Part shown: piece by piece, positions 45,801 to 45,827 of the stretch
Numbering within the stretch: the first letter of the stretch is position 1
Layout of the letters: every line of letters begins with the position of its first letter
Assembly: GCA_017417385.1 (NCBI GenBank)
Contig: JAFPZF010000048.1
Span: 1-45,827, forward strand
Reading direction: 5' to 3'
Origin: Bacteroidales bacterium
Lineage (GTDB): Bacteria; Bacteroidota; Bacteroidia; Bacteroidales; Marinilabiliaceae
Length of the DNA stretch: 45,827 nt
Notes under the pieces: model-generated
Told to the model about the DNA's origin: nothing
Seen by the model: only the letters and a program-made list of their open reading frames with translations
Database searches by the model: none
Program-made: the position numbers and the translations under genes

Positions 45801-45827
45801 ATGAAGAGAGGCAGACCTGCAAGCGCA
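45801..45827 (+). CDS. Start of a gene cut by the right edge (MKRGRPASA...)
   Basis: Only nine codons are visible. The basic RGRP start is AT-hook-like and common in DNA-binding proteins. A good promoter and palindrome directly upstream support a real gene, possibly a regulator that binds the palindrome. The identity cannot be judged from this window. Confidence 0.5.

Overview
This 45.8 kb window looks like chromosomal DNA from a member of the Bacteroidales (Bacteroidota). The evidence is the gene content (Rpn-type PD-(D/E)XK proteins, KdsB, a DeoC/MazG-like/Dtd cluster, class I fumarase, a giant GLUG/Ig-repeat surface protein) and the promoters. Several transcription units carry the phylum's TTG-N19/20-TAnnTTTG signature. 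No genus can be fixed from what is visible.

Layout. (1) Positions 1-19082, minus strand: one uninterrupted reading frame of at least 6,360 codons that runs off the left edge. It has a signal peptide, a GLUG-type beta-helix region, and then roughly 70 tandem Ig-like (MBG-type) repeats of about 77-85 residues. (2) 19083-20020: gene-free DNA with a direct repeat and GACGACTCC-type minisatellite. (3) 20021-25352: housekeeping genes. These are tRNA-Asn, acpH, prmC, tRNA-Phe, a tight operon dtd - [MazG-like/DeoC fusion] - kdsB, and an Rpn-family gene. (4) 25600-32295: a complete tryptophan operon trpEGDCFBA preceded by a textbook attenuator (leader peptide with three consecutive Trp codons, antiterminator pairing, terminator). 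(5) 32325-40307, minus strand: a small membrane protein, recA, hflX, a probable operon hisA-folE plus four related small membrane proteins, and a class I fumarase. (6) 40308-45827: an AT-richer accessory stretch with orphan membrane/outer-membrane proteins, a second Rpn-family gene, rhuM with gene relics on both sides, a DUF5131 gene, and the first codons of a gene whose promoter is overlapped by a near-perfect palindrome.

How the parts work together. The trp operon supplies tryptophan from chorismate and carries its own ribosome-stalling control. The dtd-mazG/deoC-kdsB unit joins proofreading (D-aminoacyl-tRNA), nucleotide and deoxyribose-phosphate clean-up, and CMP-Kdo supply for lipopolysaccharide. 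The two tRNA genes share an identical 25-base promoter/leader block. The giant protein is probably displayed on or released from the cell surface.

Most noteworthy: the giant repeat protein with its homogenised 231-base units and 7-unit higher-order duplication; the in-frame MazG-like/DeoC fusion; the near-leaderless trp attenuator; the shared tRNA promoter block; the hisA-folE-linked paralogous membrane-protein array; and the palindrome-over-promoter at the right edge. I did not see a CRISPR array, rRNA genes, an intact insertion sequence or a prophage.
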